Of a stretch of 64,000 nucleotides of DNA, positions 1 through 8,759 are shown one piece after another. The stretch is from Vulcanimicrobiota bacterium. Its GTDB lineage: Bacteria > Vulcanimicrobiota > Xenobia > Xenobiales > JADMJV01. The stretch's first letter is position 1. The number at the start of each line of letters is the position of its first letter. Below the pieces are notes generated by a model. The model was not told the origin of the DNA, did not search any database, and was given only the letters and a program-made list of their open reading frames with translations. The stretch covers positions 30,202 to 94,201 of the forward strand of contig JAEXNA010000208.1 of assembly GCA_023447635.1 (NCBI GenBank), written 5' to 3'. Made by a program: the position numbers and the translations under genes.

Positions 1-2
1 CC

Positions 3-749
3 CCACGGTTCTCGTTCGGCAGCACCGACGCCCAGATGAAGATGGCCCAGCGTCTGGCCGAAGAGCATCCCGACGCCTGGATCCAGACCCACCTTTCCGA
101 AAACCCTACCGAGTGCGAGGTCGTTCTGCAGTTCTTCCCCGGCTGCAAAGACTATTTGGAAACCTACGAGCGCTACGGCTTGGTGCGCAAACGCGCCTCC
201 TTCGGACACTGTGTGTACCTCTCGGAAGACGAATTCCGCCGCCTGGGCGAAGCCGATGCCTCCATCACCTTCTGTCCCGCCTCGAACCTGTTCCTGGGCA
301 GCGGCCATTTCAAGTGGGACCGGGCTAACCATCATAACGTGCGCTGGGGTCTGGGCACGGACAGCGGAGGCGGCAACACGATGTCACTGCTGCGCGCTCT
401 CGATGACGCCTACAAGACGGGCATGATCCAGGCCGTTTGCGACGATCGAGAAAAGGACGAAGACGCCCTGCGCCTGTCCGCCATCAAAGGGCTCTACTCT
501 ATTACTCTGGCCTCGGCCCACGCCCTGGATCTCGACGATCGGCTGGGTAACTTCGAAGTCGGCAAAGAAGCCGATTTCGTGGTGCTCGACACCGGCGCCT
601 CGGACATTCTGGATTTCCGACGCGATGGGGCCCGCCCCGCCGACGGCTTGCAGGCCGCTTGTCACCAATTTTTTGGACTCATGATGGTATGGGTCCCGGA
701 AGTGGTAAAAGCCACTTATATCGGCGGAGCCAACGCGTTCCGTCGTTAA
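3..749 (+). CDS. guaD: Guanine deaminase, 5'-truncated by window edge
   Basis: C-terminal ~248 residues of a guanine deaminase (amidohydrolase superfamily), the cytosolic enzyme of purine catabolism that hydrolyses guanine to xanthine and ammonia. The frame is open from base 3 and enters the window mid-gene, so the N-terminal HxH zinc motif is outside. Seen directly: PRFSFGSTDAQ, HLSEN, FGHCVYLSEDE with a conserved His, and GLGTDSGGG, whose Asp is the usual metal/catalytic ligand. The end (GKEADFVVLD) is the normal amidohydrolase C-terminus, so the 3' end is intact. The first internal ATG at 36 is not a plausible start because conserved residues precede it. A lipoprotein gene follows after 20 bases with its own ribosome binding site. 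Family assignment is firm from motif order. Confidence 0.9.
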   Translation, partial: PRFSFGSTDAQMKMAQRLAEEHPDAWIQTHLSENPTECEVVLQFFPGCKDYLETYERYGLVRKRASFGHCVYLSEDEFRRLGEADASITFCPASNLFLGSGHFKWDRANHHNVRWGLGTDSGGGNTMSLLRALDDAYKTGMIQAVCDDREKDEDALRLSAIKGLYSITLASAHALDLDDRLGNFEVGKEADFVVLDTGASDILDFRRDGARPADGLQAACHQFFGLMMVWVPEVVKATYIGGANAFRR

Positions 750-769
750 CCCCTTCAAGGAGCAACTCT

Positions 770-1429
770 ATGAAATACAAACTCAGCGTGCTGAGCCTGG
801 CCCTGGCCTCGCTCTTCTTTCTCGCCGGCTGCGGTAGCAGCGGTGGCGAGATCATCATCGACAACCCGTCGGTCCCCGGTCCGAATCAGAACATCGGCAT
901 CGCCGTACTCGATTTCGCCAACGTCAACGTCCCTGCTACCGTCGACAGCGTTGTGGTAACTGGCTTCGACACCCTCGGGCAGGTCGCTTACGGCCCGGTC
1001 GAAGTGCCCTACTCCGAGCAGTTCACCCTCGAGCAGATGTCGCTGGCCGTGCGCACCCTGTACCTGGACTACTACGACGGCGACTTCCTGGTCGGCCAGA
1101 GCGACGCCCCGGTGGTGCTTAGCGCCAACGGACGCGTGACCGTCAACGTCAACAACTTCGACATCGTCGAAGCCGTCAGCCTGTTTGTGGTGCCTGAAGT
1201 CTCGACCGTGCAGGTCGGAACCAGCCGTCCTCTTTCGGTCACCACCACTCTGTCGACCGGAGACAACTTCACGGTGACCAGCGAAGCTTCGTACACCAGC
1301 AGCGACGCCACCGTGGCGACTGTCAACAGTCGTGGCCAGGTGACCGGCGTCGCCCCTGGAGTGGTGACCATCACGGTCGAGTATCGCGGCCTGTTCGAAA
1401 CCGCCGAGGTCGAAGTTCTGGCTCCTTAA
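770..1429 (+). CDS. Lipoprotein with C-terminal BIG2 (Ig-like) domain
   Basis: 219-residue exported lipoprotein. ATG at 770 has AAGGAG at 757-762; upstream in-frame codons overlap guaD and are not protein-like. The N-terminus is a type II signal peptide (Lys-rich start, hydrophobic core, lipobox LAGC). The middle part is beta-rich and unrecognised. The last ~75 residues match a bacterial Ig-like group 2 domain: a SLSVTTTLSTG-type strand, SSDATVATVNSRGQVTGVAPG and a closing TITVEYRG. Such domains usually act as extracellular spacers or adhesion modules; no partner is visible. It shares the lipobox-plus-Ig architecture with the much larger protein at 26730-29288. Transcription probably ends at the hairpin 1457-1489. 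The specific role is unknown. Confidence 0.85.
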   Translation: MKYKLSVLSLALASLFFLAGCGSSGGEIIIDNPSVPGPNQNIGIAVLDFANVNVPATVDSVVVTGFDTLGQVAYGPVEVPYSEQFTLEQMSLAVRTLYLDYYDGDFLVGQSDAPVVLSANGRVTVNVNNFDIVEAVSLFVVPEVSTVQVGTSRPLSVTTTLSTGDNFTVTSEASYTSSDATVATVNSRGQVTGVAPGVVTITVEYRGLFETAEVEVLAP

Positions 1430-1456
1430 TCCGAGCGAGACTCAAGCCCACACGAA

Positions 1457-1489
1457 GAAGCCCGGCCTTGACGGCCGGGCTTCTTTTTT
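1457..1489 (+). terminator. Rho-independent terminator after the BIG2 lipoprotein
   Basis: Perfect 11-bp stem GAAGCCCGGCC/GGCCGGGCTTC with a 5-base loop, followed by six T residues. It lies 27 bases after the lipoprotein stop codon and is oriented for rightward transcription; the opposite strand lacks a T-run. Confidence 0.9.
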
Positions 1490-1505
1490 ACGGGGAACGG
1501 CTGCC

Positions 1506-2285
1506 TTACTGTTGCCCGTTCCAAAGGCTGGAAGCCCGGTCCAGCGCCTGGTCCCCGATCTGTCGCCCAGCCGCTCTGGCCCGCAAGTCGGCATCAAGGT
1601 AATGAATACCGCCCAAACGACGGGAGTACCCCGCCTCATTGGCCGCCTCGGTCAGAGTGGCCCAGCGTAGCACCCGGGTGGTCGTGGGCAGGCTCGGATC
1701 GACCTTCATCTTCCCAGGCCGGAAACTGTACTGGCCGATCAGGTCGAGTTCGCCGTCGTTGTCGTAGTCGTAGTCGCCCCGGGTCACCCCATCGTAGAAC
1801 TCGTCCGAGCCGGTGTAGCGACGAATGACTTCGCTTGCCGCACCGCTAAAAGTCGAGTGTCCGGAGGTGAAGTCGGGAAACGCCGGCGTCACGAAAAGCC
1901 GATTCTGAAACGGAATCCACTCGCTGGCCGGCTTCATTACCGTGCCCTGTCCTGGCCCGCCCCATGTCGGGATCGTCTGTCCAGCGTAGCGGTTGCGGAT
2001 AGCCGAAATAGGGCGGATGTAGTCGAAGTGACGCTTGGCCTCCCATCACGAAATCCCGGCGTCGAACACCGCCCCGTTGGTGGCGAACAGCAACTTTACC
2101 GTATCGTCGAGCCCGTAGCGGTTCTTCTTGGCGATCTCTAAGGCGATCTGGTTCCAGTGTCCGGGCGGGGTAGTCGATTCGGGCCCGTCCGCCCAGTACT
2201 CGGCTCGGCACTTTTGCTCTTCCGTCAGGTTCGCGGTGATCTGGAAAATTTCGTCCATGACGAGCGGGCTGAGCGGAGCGATGTT
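1506..2285 (-). pseudogene. Vanadium haloperoxidase / PAP2-like remnant with in-frame TGA
   Basis: Read leftward, one frame carries most of the C-terminal half of a vanadium-dependent haloperoxidase/PAP2-superfamily protein. Segment 2285-2049 has EYWADGPEST, PPGHWNQIA and AVFDAGIS. A TGA at 2048-2046 interrupts it. The same frame resumes with WEAKRHFDYIRPISAIR, then PDFTSGHSTFSGAA with the vanadate/phosphate-binding SGH, and GGIHYLDADLRARAAGRQIG with the catalytic His. A second in-frame TGA is at 2288-2286, beyond which no family homology appears. The N-terminal half expected of the family is missing and no ribosome binding site precedes the internal ATG at 2258. I therefore read it as a decayed gene. 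The TGA sits where relatives carry a small residue (Ala, Ser or Cys, from memory), so recoding is the alternative. Confidence 0.75.
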
Positions 2286-2489
2286 TCATAAAGTCGGCCT
2301 TTCCCATGAGCTGTGTTTCACGGGAATGGGCTAGCGCACAGCCCCCCCGGACTATCTCCCTGAGGATATCGCCCGATCGTTCAAGTCGTAAAGGTGTTCC
2401 TGTACGATTGTATACGTAGGATAGTCGTCCAGCGGATAGAGTCGACGCTGCAGCAGAGGTTCGAACTGTCGCTGGCCGAAGGCGAAGGG

Positions 2490-3056
2490 ATGAGCGACCT
2501 CGTTTTTCAAGCCATCACTTTCGCCTCGCGCTGCCACGAGGGCCAGTTCCGTAAAGGGACCGAGATTCCGTACATCGTCCACCCCCTGAGCATGCTCCGC
2601 TTCCTGGCCCGGCTGGGTGCCCCGGCCGAACTGCAGGCGGCCGCCGTCCTTCACGACGTGGTCGAAGACACCGAGGCGACCCTTCAGGATGTCCGAGAGC
2701 GATTCGGGGACCGCGTCGCCTTCCTGGTGGAAGGCGCCACCGAAAAGGACAAGTCGTTGGGCTGGCTCGAGCGCAAGCAGGCCGCCATCCGGGAAGCCGA
2801 AGAGAGTGACGACCTGGAACTGTTGGTGCTCAAATGTGTCGATAAGCTAGACAACCTCAGCGATATTCGTGAAGACCACGAGCTTCAGGGAGAGTCGATC
2901 TGGGCTCGCTTCGCCGCCGACCACGCTGCCCAGATGTGGTACTACTCGACCCTGACCCGACTCTTCGTGGGCCGCCTGGGCGGGACGCCCTACGAAGGGC
3001 TGGCGACCCAGATCAAGACCGTCTACGAGTTCGTCTTCGGGCCTCTCCCGGAATAG
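2490..3056 (+). CDS. HD-domain (p)ppGpp hydrolase-like protein, RelA/SpoT N-terminal type
   Basis: 188 residues. ATG at 2490 is preceded by GAAGG at 2478-2482; the frame extends upstream to 2394, but that stretch is not protein-like. It matches the metal-dependent HD hydrolase domain of RelA/SpoT and the small alarmone hydrolases. Visible are HEGQFRKGTEIPYIVHPL (first metal His plus the conserved YIxHP), AAVLHDVVEDTEAT (the HD pair) and KCVDKLDNLSDI (the distal Asp). There is no synthetase, TGS or ACT domain, so it is a stand-alone hydrolase likely to degrade (p)ppGpp or a related nucleotide in the cytoplasm. It is monocistronic, ending at a bidirectional terminator. The substrate is inferred from family; other HD phosphohydrolase activities remain possible. 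Confidence 0.85.
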   Translation: MSDLVFQAITFASRCHEGQFRKGTEIPYIVHPLSMLRFLARLGAPAELQAAAVLHDVVEDTEATLQDVRERFGDRVAFLVEGATEKDKSLGWLERKQAAIREAEESDDLELLVLKCVDKLDNLSDIREDHELQGESIWARFAADHAAQMWYYSTLTRLFVGRLGGTPYEGLATQIKTVYEFVFGPLPE

Positions 3057-3065
3057 GCCCGGAAC

Positions 3066-3106
3066 AAAAAAGAGGCCCGTCCGCAGCGGACGGGCCTCTT
3101 TCTTGT
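3066..3106. terminator. Bidirectional terminator between convergent HD and kef genes
   Basis: Perfect 13-bp stem AGAGGCCCGTCCG (3071-3083) and its complement (3087-3099), 3-base loop, flanked by an A-run on the left and TTTCTT on the right. It can therefore end transcripts from both directions; both adjacent genes converge on it. Confidence 0.9.
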
Positions 3107-3118
3107 TCCAGCAGAGCT

Positions 3119-5134
3119 TTACACCGAGGCCGACTCTCCGTCGCGCTGCAGCAACTCTTCGGCCGCACTCAACTGATCGGCGGAACCGATCAGGGCAACC
3201 AGGTCGCCGCCCCGCAAGACGAATTCCGGACCAGGGTTCGAAGTCGCCTCCTTGCCCCGGATCAGGGCGACCACCGAGGCGCCCGTCGAAGAGCGCAGCC
3301 GGACATCCCCCAGCGTCTTACCAGCCAGTGGACTGCCTTCCGACATCGCCACCCAGGTCAGACCCAGACGGCCCACCGAGGTCAGAAGCTGGGACAGCAT
3401 CATGACCTCTTCGCCCTCCAACAGCTCGGAGTAATAGGTCTCTCGGCGGACCGCGTCGGTGTACTGCTGCACCTGCTCGACCGGATAGTCCAGGCTCAGC
3501 AGGGTGTGACGCACCACTTCGAGGCCCCCTTCGAGTTCGGGATGGATCACGTCCCTGGCCCCGTGGCGAGCCAGACGATGGATACCGGCCACGGTACTGG
3601 CTCGGGCCACGATGGTCAGCTTAGGAGCCAGGTCGTGGGCCGCCCCGACGATCAGCTCGCAGGCGCTCTGGCTAGGCACCGTGACGACCAGCGAGCGCGC
3701 GGTATCCAGATGGGCATGGGTCAGGATCTCGGAGTTCGAAGCGTCGCCGTACAGTACCGGGATGCCTCGCTCCTGAAGCTCCCCGGCCCTCTGGGCGTCG
3801 GCTTCGACCACGAGCATCTTGATGGAAAGCTGCTCCATCACCCGAATCATAAACATTCCGATACGGCCGGCGCCGATCACCACCACGTGGTCCGACATAG
3901 CACCCGGCGGCTCGTCTTTGACCAACGATTCGCCGCGCCAGGTCAGCGCTTTCCACAAGCTGGGTTTGGCCTTGAGCGCCTTTTCCGCCGGGTCGATCAT
4001 CTTGAACAGGAACGGGTTGACCACAATCGAGATCAGGGCACCAGCCAGCACCAATCCGTACTGCTCCTGGGTCAACAGCCCCAGGGCCACACCGGTTTGA
4101 CCGACGATAAAGGAGAACTCGCCGATCTGACTGAGACCGGCGGCCACCACAAGAGTGGTGCGAGGACTGGCCGGCAACACAACCCCCAGCAGCATCGTCG
4201 TGATCGACTTTCCGCCCACGATCAGCAAGGTCAGCAGCGCCACTTCCTTCGCGCTCGATACCAGGGTCGCCGGGTTGACCAACATGCCTACCGAAACGAA
4301 GAAGACGACGGCGAAGATCTCCTGAAACGGCAGCGCCTCGGCGGCCACCTGGTGGCTGACCTCCGACTCACCGATCACGACTCCGGCCAGAAACGCCCCC
4401 AGCGCCAGCGAGATGCCGAACAGTTCGGCGGCCAGCATCGCGGTGCCTAGCGAGACCGTCATCACCGCCAGGATAAAAAGCTCGCGAGAGCGAGTACGAG
4501 CGATCAGCGTCAACACCCAGGGCATAGCTCGTCGCCCGATGATCAGGACGCCGCCCGCAAAAATTACGGTTTTCACGACTGCCATCCCCACCGAACGGAA
4601 CATATCGTCCGAGCCGCCGGCTAGCGCTGGCATAATGACGAGGATCGCTACCGTGGCCAGGTCCTCGAGCACCAGCCAGCCCACCGCCACCTTGCCGGGA
4701 GCGGTGTTCAGCAAGCCGTTGTCGGTCAGTCCGCGAAGCAAGACCACGGTACTGGCGATAGAGACTGCCAGACCAACCACCATCCCGGCGGTCAGCGACC
4801 AGCCCCAGGTGCGTGTCAGCAGGACCGACAGCCCGGTGGCCAGGACGATCTGTGCGATAGCGCCGGGGATGGCAACGCCTCGCACCTCCCACAGGTCTTT
4901 AAGAGAAAAGTGAAGTCCCACCCCGAACATCATGAAGATAACGCCAAGTTCCGCTAACTGGCTAATATCGGAGATATCGCCCACGAACCCCGGGGTGAAC
5001 GGCCCGATGGCGAGACCAGCCAGCAGATAGCCGGCCAGGGTCGGCATGCCGAGTTTGCGGGCCAGGTAGCCGCCCACGAAGGCGACGCAGAGAACGACCG
5101 TGATGTTAAGTAGAAGGCTAAGATCGTGATGCAA
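3119..5134 (-). CDS. CPA2-family K+/H+ (Kef-type) antiporter with RCK domains
   Basis: 671-residue inner-membrane monovalent cation:proton antiporter or glutathione-gated-type K+ efflux system. Residues 1-385 form the Na_H_exchanger transmembrane domain of about 12 helices, with VLEDLA around 155-160 carrying the acidic pair of the family. Residues 415-530 are an RCK-N (TrkA_N) Rossmann domain with GAGRIG at 421-426 and VVEAD closing the dinucleotide site. Residues ~580-665 are TrkA_C. The start is TTG at 5134, supported by AAGGAGGT immediately upstream and by continuity with the first helix. It follows the universal stress protein gene by 12 bases, so the two form an operon, a common pairing in which the stress protein may modulate transport. 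The transported ion is inferred. Confidence 0.9.
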   Translation of the reverse strand: MHHDLSLLLNITVVLCVAFVGGYLARKLGMPTLAGYLLAGLAIGPFTPGFVGDISDISQLAELGVIFMMFGVGLHFSLKDLWEVRGVAIPGAIAQIVLATGLSVLLTRTWGWSLTAGMVVGLAVSIASTVVLLRGLTDNGLLNTAPGKVAVGWLVLEDLATVAILVIMPALAGGSDDMFRSVGMAVVKTVIFAGGVLIIGRRAMPWVLTLIARTRSRELFILAVMTVSLGTAMLAAELFGISLALGAFLAGVVIGESEVSHQVAAEALPFQEIFAVVFFVSVGMLVNPATLVSSAKEVALLTLLIVGGKSITTMLLGVVLPASPRTTLVVAAGLSQIGEFSFIVGQTGVALGLLTQEQYGLVLAGALISIVVNPFLFKMIDPAEKALKAKPSLWKALTWRGESLVKDEPPGAMSDHVVVIGAGRIGMFMIRVMEQLSIKMLVVEADAQRAGELQERGIPVLYGDASNSEILTHAHLDTARSLVVTVPSQSACELIVGAAHDLAPKLTIVARASTVAGIHRLARHGARDVIHPELEGGLEVVRHTLLSLDYPVEQVQQYTDAVRRETYYSELLEGEEVMMLSQLLTSVGRLGLTWVAMSEGSPLAGKTLGDVRLRSSTGASVVALIRGKEATSNPGPEFVLRGGDLVALIGSADQLSAAEELLQRDGESASV

Positions 5135-5146
5135 GACGACCTCCTT

Positions 5147-6082
5147 CTACATCGCAACCGAGGCGGCACGACCGCTCGGCTTGAGGGCCAGGATGGAGCA
5201 ATCCAATCCTCGCATGATGTCCTCACTGGTGTTGCCTATGACCCAACCGGTCAACCCGCTGCGGACCGGCCCGCCCATGACCAGCACGTCGACGCCGTGC
5301 CGGCTGACGTACTCGGGCAGAACCGTCTCGGGCTGGCCACGCAGATGTTCGACCTGGCGGGCGCCGCCGATGCCGGACTCTTCGATCAGGTTGTTCAAGG
5401 CGGCCGAGTGGCGGCTACGCGCCGCTTGCACGATGCCGTGCAGGTCGTTGTCGGGGACATGGAACCAGGCGTTGCGCTTGAGGTAGCCCTCGAAAACGTA
5501 ATCCCAGCAAGAGAGAATTTCGAGCGTTCCGTGAGCGGCGTCAGCCATCAGGCGAGCTACTCTAAGCAGATCCATGCTCTGCTGGCGCTCTTCGGGCTCG
5601 AGCGACTCGGGGTCGATGGCGACCGCGATCTTGCCGCCCTTCTTCAGCGGGTGAGAGGGGCGACAGAGCCAGAGGGGGCAAGGGCTCTTTCGCACCAGTC
5701 CGAGGTCCAGCGCTTTGAAACCGCGGTCCTCTTCGGTCGGTTCGATCTGCTTGACCAGCAGATCGCACCCGTTCTCCTGCGCATAGCGCAGAGCTCGTTC
5801 GAAGGGCGGTGGATGCGCCTCGACCTGGACTTCTAAGCGGATTCGACGCGGGTCGACACCTACGCTGTGGGCGCAAGTTTCCACCCGCTGCTGAAGCTGA
5901 GCCCGTAGGCCGGCCGTGTACGCCTCTTTGTATTCTCGCATAGCTTCGGGCAAGGCCGGACAGACCAGCAGGGCGGTCAGTTGAACCTCGGGGCGCCGAG
6001 CCAGCAGGGCGGCCTGAGCCAGCGACGGAGTATCGTCGACCACCCCACTGGTCGCGAAAACGACGTTGTTTGGATGCTGCAT
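5147..6082 (-). CDS. Tandem universal stress protein, UspE-like
   Basis: 311-residue cytoplasmic protein with two UspA folds. The second half carries the ATP-binding signature GGPVRSGLTGWVIGNTSEDI (G-2x-G-9x-G-S/T pattern), closely resembling the UspE end with SILALKP. The first half is shorter and lacks a clean nucleotide motif (LVRKSPCPLWLCRP replaces it). ATG at 6082 is chosen because CCTCCT on the plus strand (AGGAGG on the coding strand) lies 7 bases upstream; the longer frame to 6145 adds unlikely residues. It is first gene of a two-gene operon with the Kef-type antiporter. Nucleotide binding is a family property; the role in regulating the antiporter is inference from adjacency. Confidence 0.88.
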   Translation of the reverse strand: MQHPNNVVFATSGVVDDTPSLAQAALLARRPEVQLTALLVCPALPEAMREYKEAYTAGLRAQLQQRVETCAHSVGVDPRRIRLEVQVEAHPPPFERALRYAQENGCDLLVKQIEPTEEDRGFKALDLGLVRKSPCPLWLCRPSHPLKKGGKIAVAIDPESLEPEERQQSMDLLRVARLMADAAHGTLEILSCWDYVFEGYLKRNAWFHVPDNDLHGIVQAARSRHSAALNNLIEESGIGGARQVEHLRGQPETVLPEYVSRHGVDVLVMGGPVRSGLTGWVIGNTSEDIMRGLDCSILALKPSGRAASVAM

Positions 6083-6178
6083 GGTAGTACCTCCTGGTGA
6101 AATAGTGAGACCACCCCCAGGATATAGTATACCCCGTTCTCCCACCGAGGTCTCATGAACTCATCGGATTCCTACATG

Positions 6179-6217
6179 AAGAAAGGGTGAGGGCGCTCCT
6201 AAGAACAGCCCTCACCC
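6179..6217 (-). terminator. Terminator downstream of the CpxP-like gene
   Basis: 10-bp perfect stem GGGTGAGGGC/GCCCTCACCC (6185-6194, 6208-6217) with a 13-base loop. Read leftward it is followed by TTTCTTC. The T-run is short, so it is a moderate candidate for ending the leftward gene at 6278-6712. Confidence 0.6.
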
Positions 6218-6277
6218 CTGTGCGGAACGACTTCCAAGCCTCGACCTGAAAGCTGCCGTCGTCAGTCTCGGCTACAG

Positions 6278-6712
6278 CTAGTCTGGCTTCGCCGCCCGCA
6301 CCTTGGCCTGCATAGCCCGCCATTTGCTCATCTGCTCGGCCGAAAGGATCCCTTCGACCTTGCGCGAGGTGAGCACATCGGCGTAGCGCAGATTAAAGTT
6401 GGTATCCGTGACCTGGCGCAACTTCTGCTTGATCTGCTCGAGCGGCGCGTGATCGGCCAGCAGTTTCGAGTACTCGCCCTCGTACTGGGTCAACAGCTTA
6501 CGCTGCTCGGTGATGGTCACCTGAAAGCTCTTCAGCGCTTCTCCGATCTCGGTGATCTGCGCGTCGGATAGACCCAGTTCGGCCTTATAGTCGACCAGCG
6601 TCTTGATTTTGCGCCCCTCGGCCTTGGGCGGCGTTTTCGCCGGAGTTTCGGCCAGGGCCGGCGCCAACAAGAGAGAGCCAGCGAGCAGCGCGGTCAGAAT
6701 CGTTTTGAACAT
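6278..6712 (-). CDS. Periplasmic CpxP/LTXXQ-like helical protein
   Basis: 144 residues. ATG at 6712 starts a clear Sec signal peptide (MFKTILTALLAGSLLLAPALA). The GAGGTGG upstream is a reasonable ribosome binding site; the longer frame to 6781 is not convincing. The mature part is almost all alpha-helical and charged. Its layout (DYKAELGLSDAQITEIGEALKSF, a central heptad-like helix, then VEGILSAEQMSKWRAMQAKV) resembles the CpxP/Spy/LTXXQ family of periplasmic stress sensors and chaperones, with LSAEQ in place of LTXXQ. The role is inferred from fold-like features only; no sensor kinase is nearby. It has its own downstream hairpin and appears monocistronic. Confidence 0.65.
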   Translation of the reverse strand: MFKTILTALLAGSLLLAPALAETPAKTPPKAEGRKIKTLVDYKAELGLSDAQITEIGEALKSFQVTITEQRKLLTQYEGEYSKLLADHAPLEQIKQKLRQVTDTNFNLRYADVLTSRKVEGILSAEQMSKWRAMQAKVRAAKPD

Positions 6713-6934
6713 GAGAACCACCTCGTTTGGGGCGTGATATTTTCGGCTCTTTCTCCCACCAGGTCCCATCGCCTTCGACAATAGCTAGCACAGTCCGGAA
6801 CGCACGACGGTCAGGCGACTTTAACCACATCTCCCAGGAAAGTGTCGCTCTCGGTCCAACAGTGCCGGGACCCCTCTCCATGGGGGAGGGCAAGCCCCTA
6901 GTCCTAGGGCGGCTTGAGGAAAGGGACCAACGAG

Positions 6935-7648
6935 ATGCCGATCAATATAGCCATGGGAGCCCTCTTCGTGATGGTAGCGCTGCGCCTGGTGGTGCACCTG
7001 GCGCCTTCGCTGCTGGGCCGATACAGCCGCCTTCAGCGTACCCGCTGGCTGGAAGGCTGGGACTCCGTGGCCGGTGCCTTGCTGGGCGCCCTGCTGCTGG
7101 TCAAGTTTGTGGTGCGGCCTTTCTACATCCCGTCCGGTTCCATGATCCCGACCTTCGAGATCAACGACCGCATCCTGGTCAACAGCTTCCTCTACGACTT
7201 CACCAAACCGAACCGGGGCGACATCGTGGTCTTCGTGCCGCCGCCCGAGGGCGGACGGACCACCGAAGAGAACGAACTGATCCTGATCAAACGGGTAGTC
7301 GGTCTGGCCCACGACACCGTCGAGGTCAAAGACGGCCGCCTGATACTCAACGGCCAGGTGCTCGACGAACCGTTCATCAACGAGCCGATCGGGGGCGACT
7401 ATGGACCGGAACGAGTCAAAGAAGGGCACATCTTCGTGATGGGCGACAACCGCAACAACTCGCGGGATTCTCGCTTTATCGACGGCGGTCACGGCCGCGG
7501 TCAGATCCCGCTCGAGAACGTGCTGGGTCGGGCCGAATGCATTTTCTTCCCTTTCAACCGCGCGACCCTGTTCAACGTGCCGCACCCGTGGCCCGACTCG
7601 CAGACCCTGAGCGAACCCTCACCCAGGACCACCCCGGCCACACCTTAA
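6935..7648 (+). CDS. lepB: Signal peptidase I
   Basis: 237-residue membrane-bound serine protease that removes Sec/Tat signal peptides on the outer face of the inner membrane. Two N-terminal hydrophobic segments (about 5-25 and 45-62) precede box B, IPSGSMIPT, with nucleophile Ser69, and box D, LIKRVVGL, with general base Lys119. Box E is MGDNRNNSRDSR. ATG at 6935 has GAGGAAAGG about 9 bases upstream; a TTG at 6914 would add seven poor residues. The stop TAA at 7646-7648 overlaps the stop of the convergent gene within TTAA, leaving no room for a terminator between them. Many exported proteins in this window are presumptive substrates. Confidence 0.93.
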   Translation: MPINIAMGALFVMVALRLVVHLAPSLLGRYSRLQRTRWLEGWDSVAGALLGALLLVKFVVRPFYIPSGSMIPTFEINDRILVNSFLYDFTKPNRGDIVVFVPPPEGGRTTEENELILIKRVVGLAHDTVEVKDGRLILNGQVLDEPFINEPIGGDYGPERVKEGHIFVMGDNRNNSRDSRFIDGGHGRGQIPLENVLGRAECIFFPFNRATLFNVPHPWPDSQTLSEPSPRTTPATP

Positions 7649-8670
7649 GGTTGCTCGACCGGCTTCCAGGCCCGGTCAGACCCTAGCACAGCGCGCAGCC
7701 TACGCCTCCCCGAAGCCTCGATCTCGTACAGCTCCGCCCCCACAGGCAGGGGCTGTCTTTCTTTCGACAGCAACGAAAGCTCGGGGACCAGACGACCCCT
7801 CACGGTCGCCGTGAAGCCAGTCCCCGTGAACGGGTAGACCAGTTCGGGGTTAGCCACCCCACCCAGCGGCGCATCAAACGGGATCTTCAAACGCATCTCG
7901 GCGGGCCAGGGAAAGACTAGCGCTGCTAACTCCGTATCGTTATAGAATCCGCGAGGGTAGTCCAGCCGTAAGCCGGTGACCAGTTCGTAAGGCGTATGCA
8001 GTTCGTCGACCTGGTCGTAGACCGCTACCGAGCCGCCCACCGTAGGTAGGAACTCTCCGCTCAGATAGCGGTCCAGATCCTTGAGCCGAATCACCTTCTG
8101 CAAACGCTGACCGGGAACTGGGGCGGGAACCGAAAGCCGAGCCCTACGGATCGCCTGGCGCTTGCCTTCGGGCAGCGCCGTCATATCCAAAATGCGCAGC
8201 CCGTTCAGCTCGCGCAGACCGCTGAGCCCAACCAGATTGCGTGCGACCAGACTATCGAGATCCGACGGCTCCAAGGGAGCGGTGAGAGCTCGAAGAGCGT
8301 CACGCCCTCGCTCCTCGGCCCACTCCTGGTCGCCCTGCAGAGTACCGGCCAGACCGACCATAAACGCCTGGGCTGCCGGAGGCTCTAGCTCTCGCAAGAT
8401 CGTCTGCACGGCCTCCGGACCGAAGTCGGGATGCCCGGCCACGTAGTCGAGCGCTGCTTTGCCCTGGGCCAGGCTGCCCGTCATCTCTGGACGGCTTTCG
8501 GTCCAGCCGCTCAGGGAACCGCGTGAAGCTCTTCCCTCCCCCCCCAGAACCGCCGCCAGCCCCTGCCCTCGGGTCGGCTCCGCGACCGCCGGAGCTGCTG
8601 CCAGAGCCACCAGCAGGGCCGCCCCCCAAAGTTTGTGCCATCGTTTCGGTCGGTGAGTAGAGAGTTTCAT
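7645..8670 (-). CDS. Exported protein of unknown function
   Basis: 341 residues starting with a Sec signal peptide (positive MKLSTHRPKRWHK, hydrophobic core, ending AVAEP). The mature part is soluble-looking and alpha-helical in its first half (ELEPPAAQAFMVGLAGTLQGD). A more beta-rich second half contains SVAVYDQVDELHTPYELVTGLRLDY and paired hydrophobic strands. I do not recognise the family. The single-gene unit lies between the mre operon (divergent) and lepB (convergent, stops overlapping in TTAA). Its divergent position to mreB could mean a shared control region at 8671-8846, but no functional link can be shown. Probably periplasmic; no lipobox and no second membrane helix. Confidence 0.75.
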   Translation of the reverse strand: MKLSTHRPKRWHKLWGAALLVALAAAPAVAEPTRGQGLAAVLGGEGRASRGSLSGWTESRPEMTGSLAQGKAALDYVAGHPDFGPEAVQTILRELEPPAAQAFMVGLAGTLQGDQEWAEERGRDALRALTAPLEPSDLDSLVARNLVGLSGLRELNGLRILDMTALPEGKRQAIRRARLSVPAPVPGQRLQKVIRLKDLDRYLSGEFLPTVGGSVAVYDQVDELHTPYELVTGLRLDYPRGFYNDTELAALVFPWPAEMRLKIPFDAPLGGVANPELVYPFTGTGFTATVRGRLVPELSLLSKERQPLPVGAELYEIEASGRRRLRAVLGSDRAWKPVEQP

Positions 8671-8759
8671 ACCAGATTAATACATAGCTCCAAGATCGAG
8701 AGTCGCCACCCTTTCGGGACCCGAAGAAGAACCCATTCTACGAACGTTTTTTCGATAAA

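Noticed and set aside
2046..2090. Bacterial SECIS hairpin after the TGA of the haloperoxidase frame
   Set aside because: I could only pair GATG with CATC over a long unstructured loop, so selenocysteine insertion is not supported.
2936..4450. 504-codon rightward open frame opposite the Kef-type gene
   Set aside because: Translation is His/Gln/Arg-rich without domains; it is the antisense shadow of a strongly conserved antiporter, a usual effect of high GC and C/G-ending codons.
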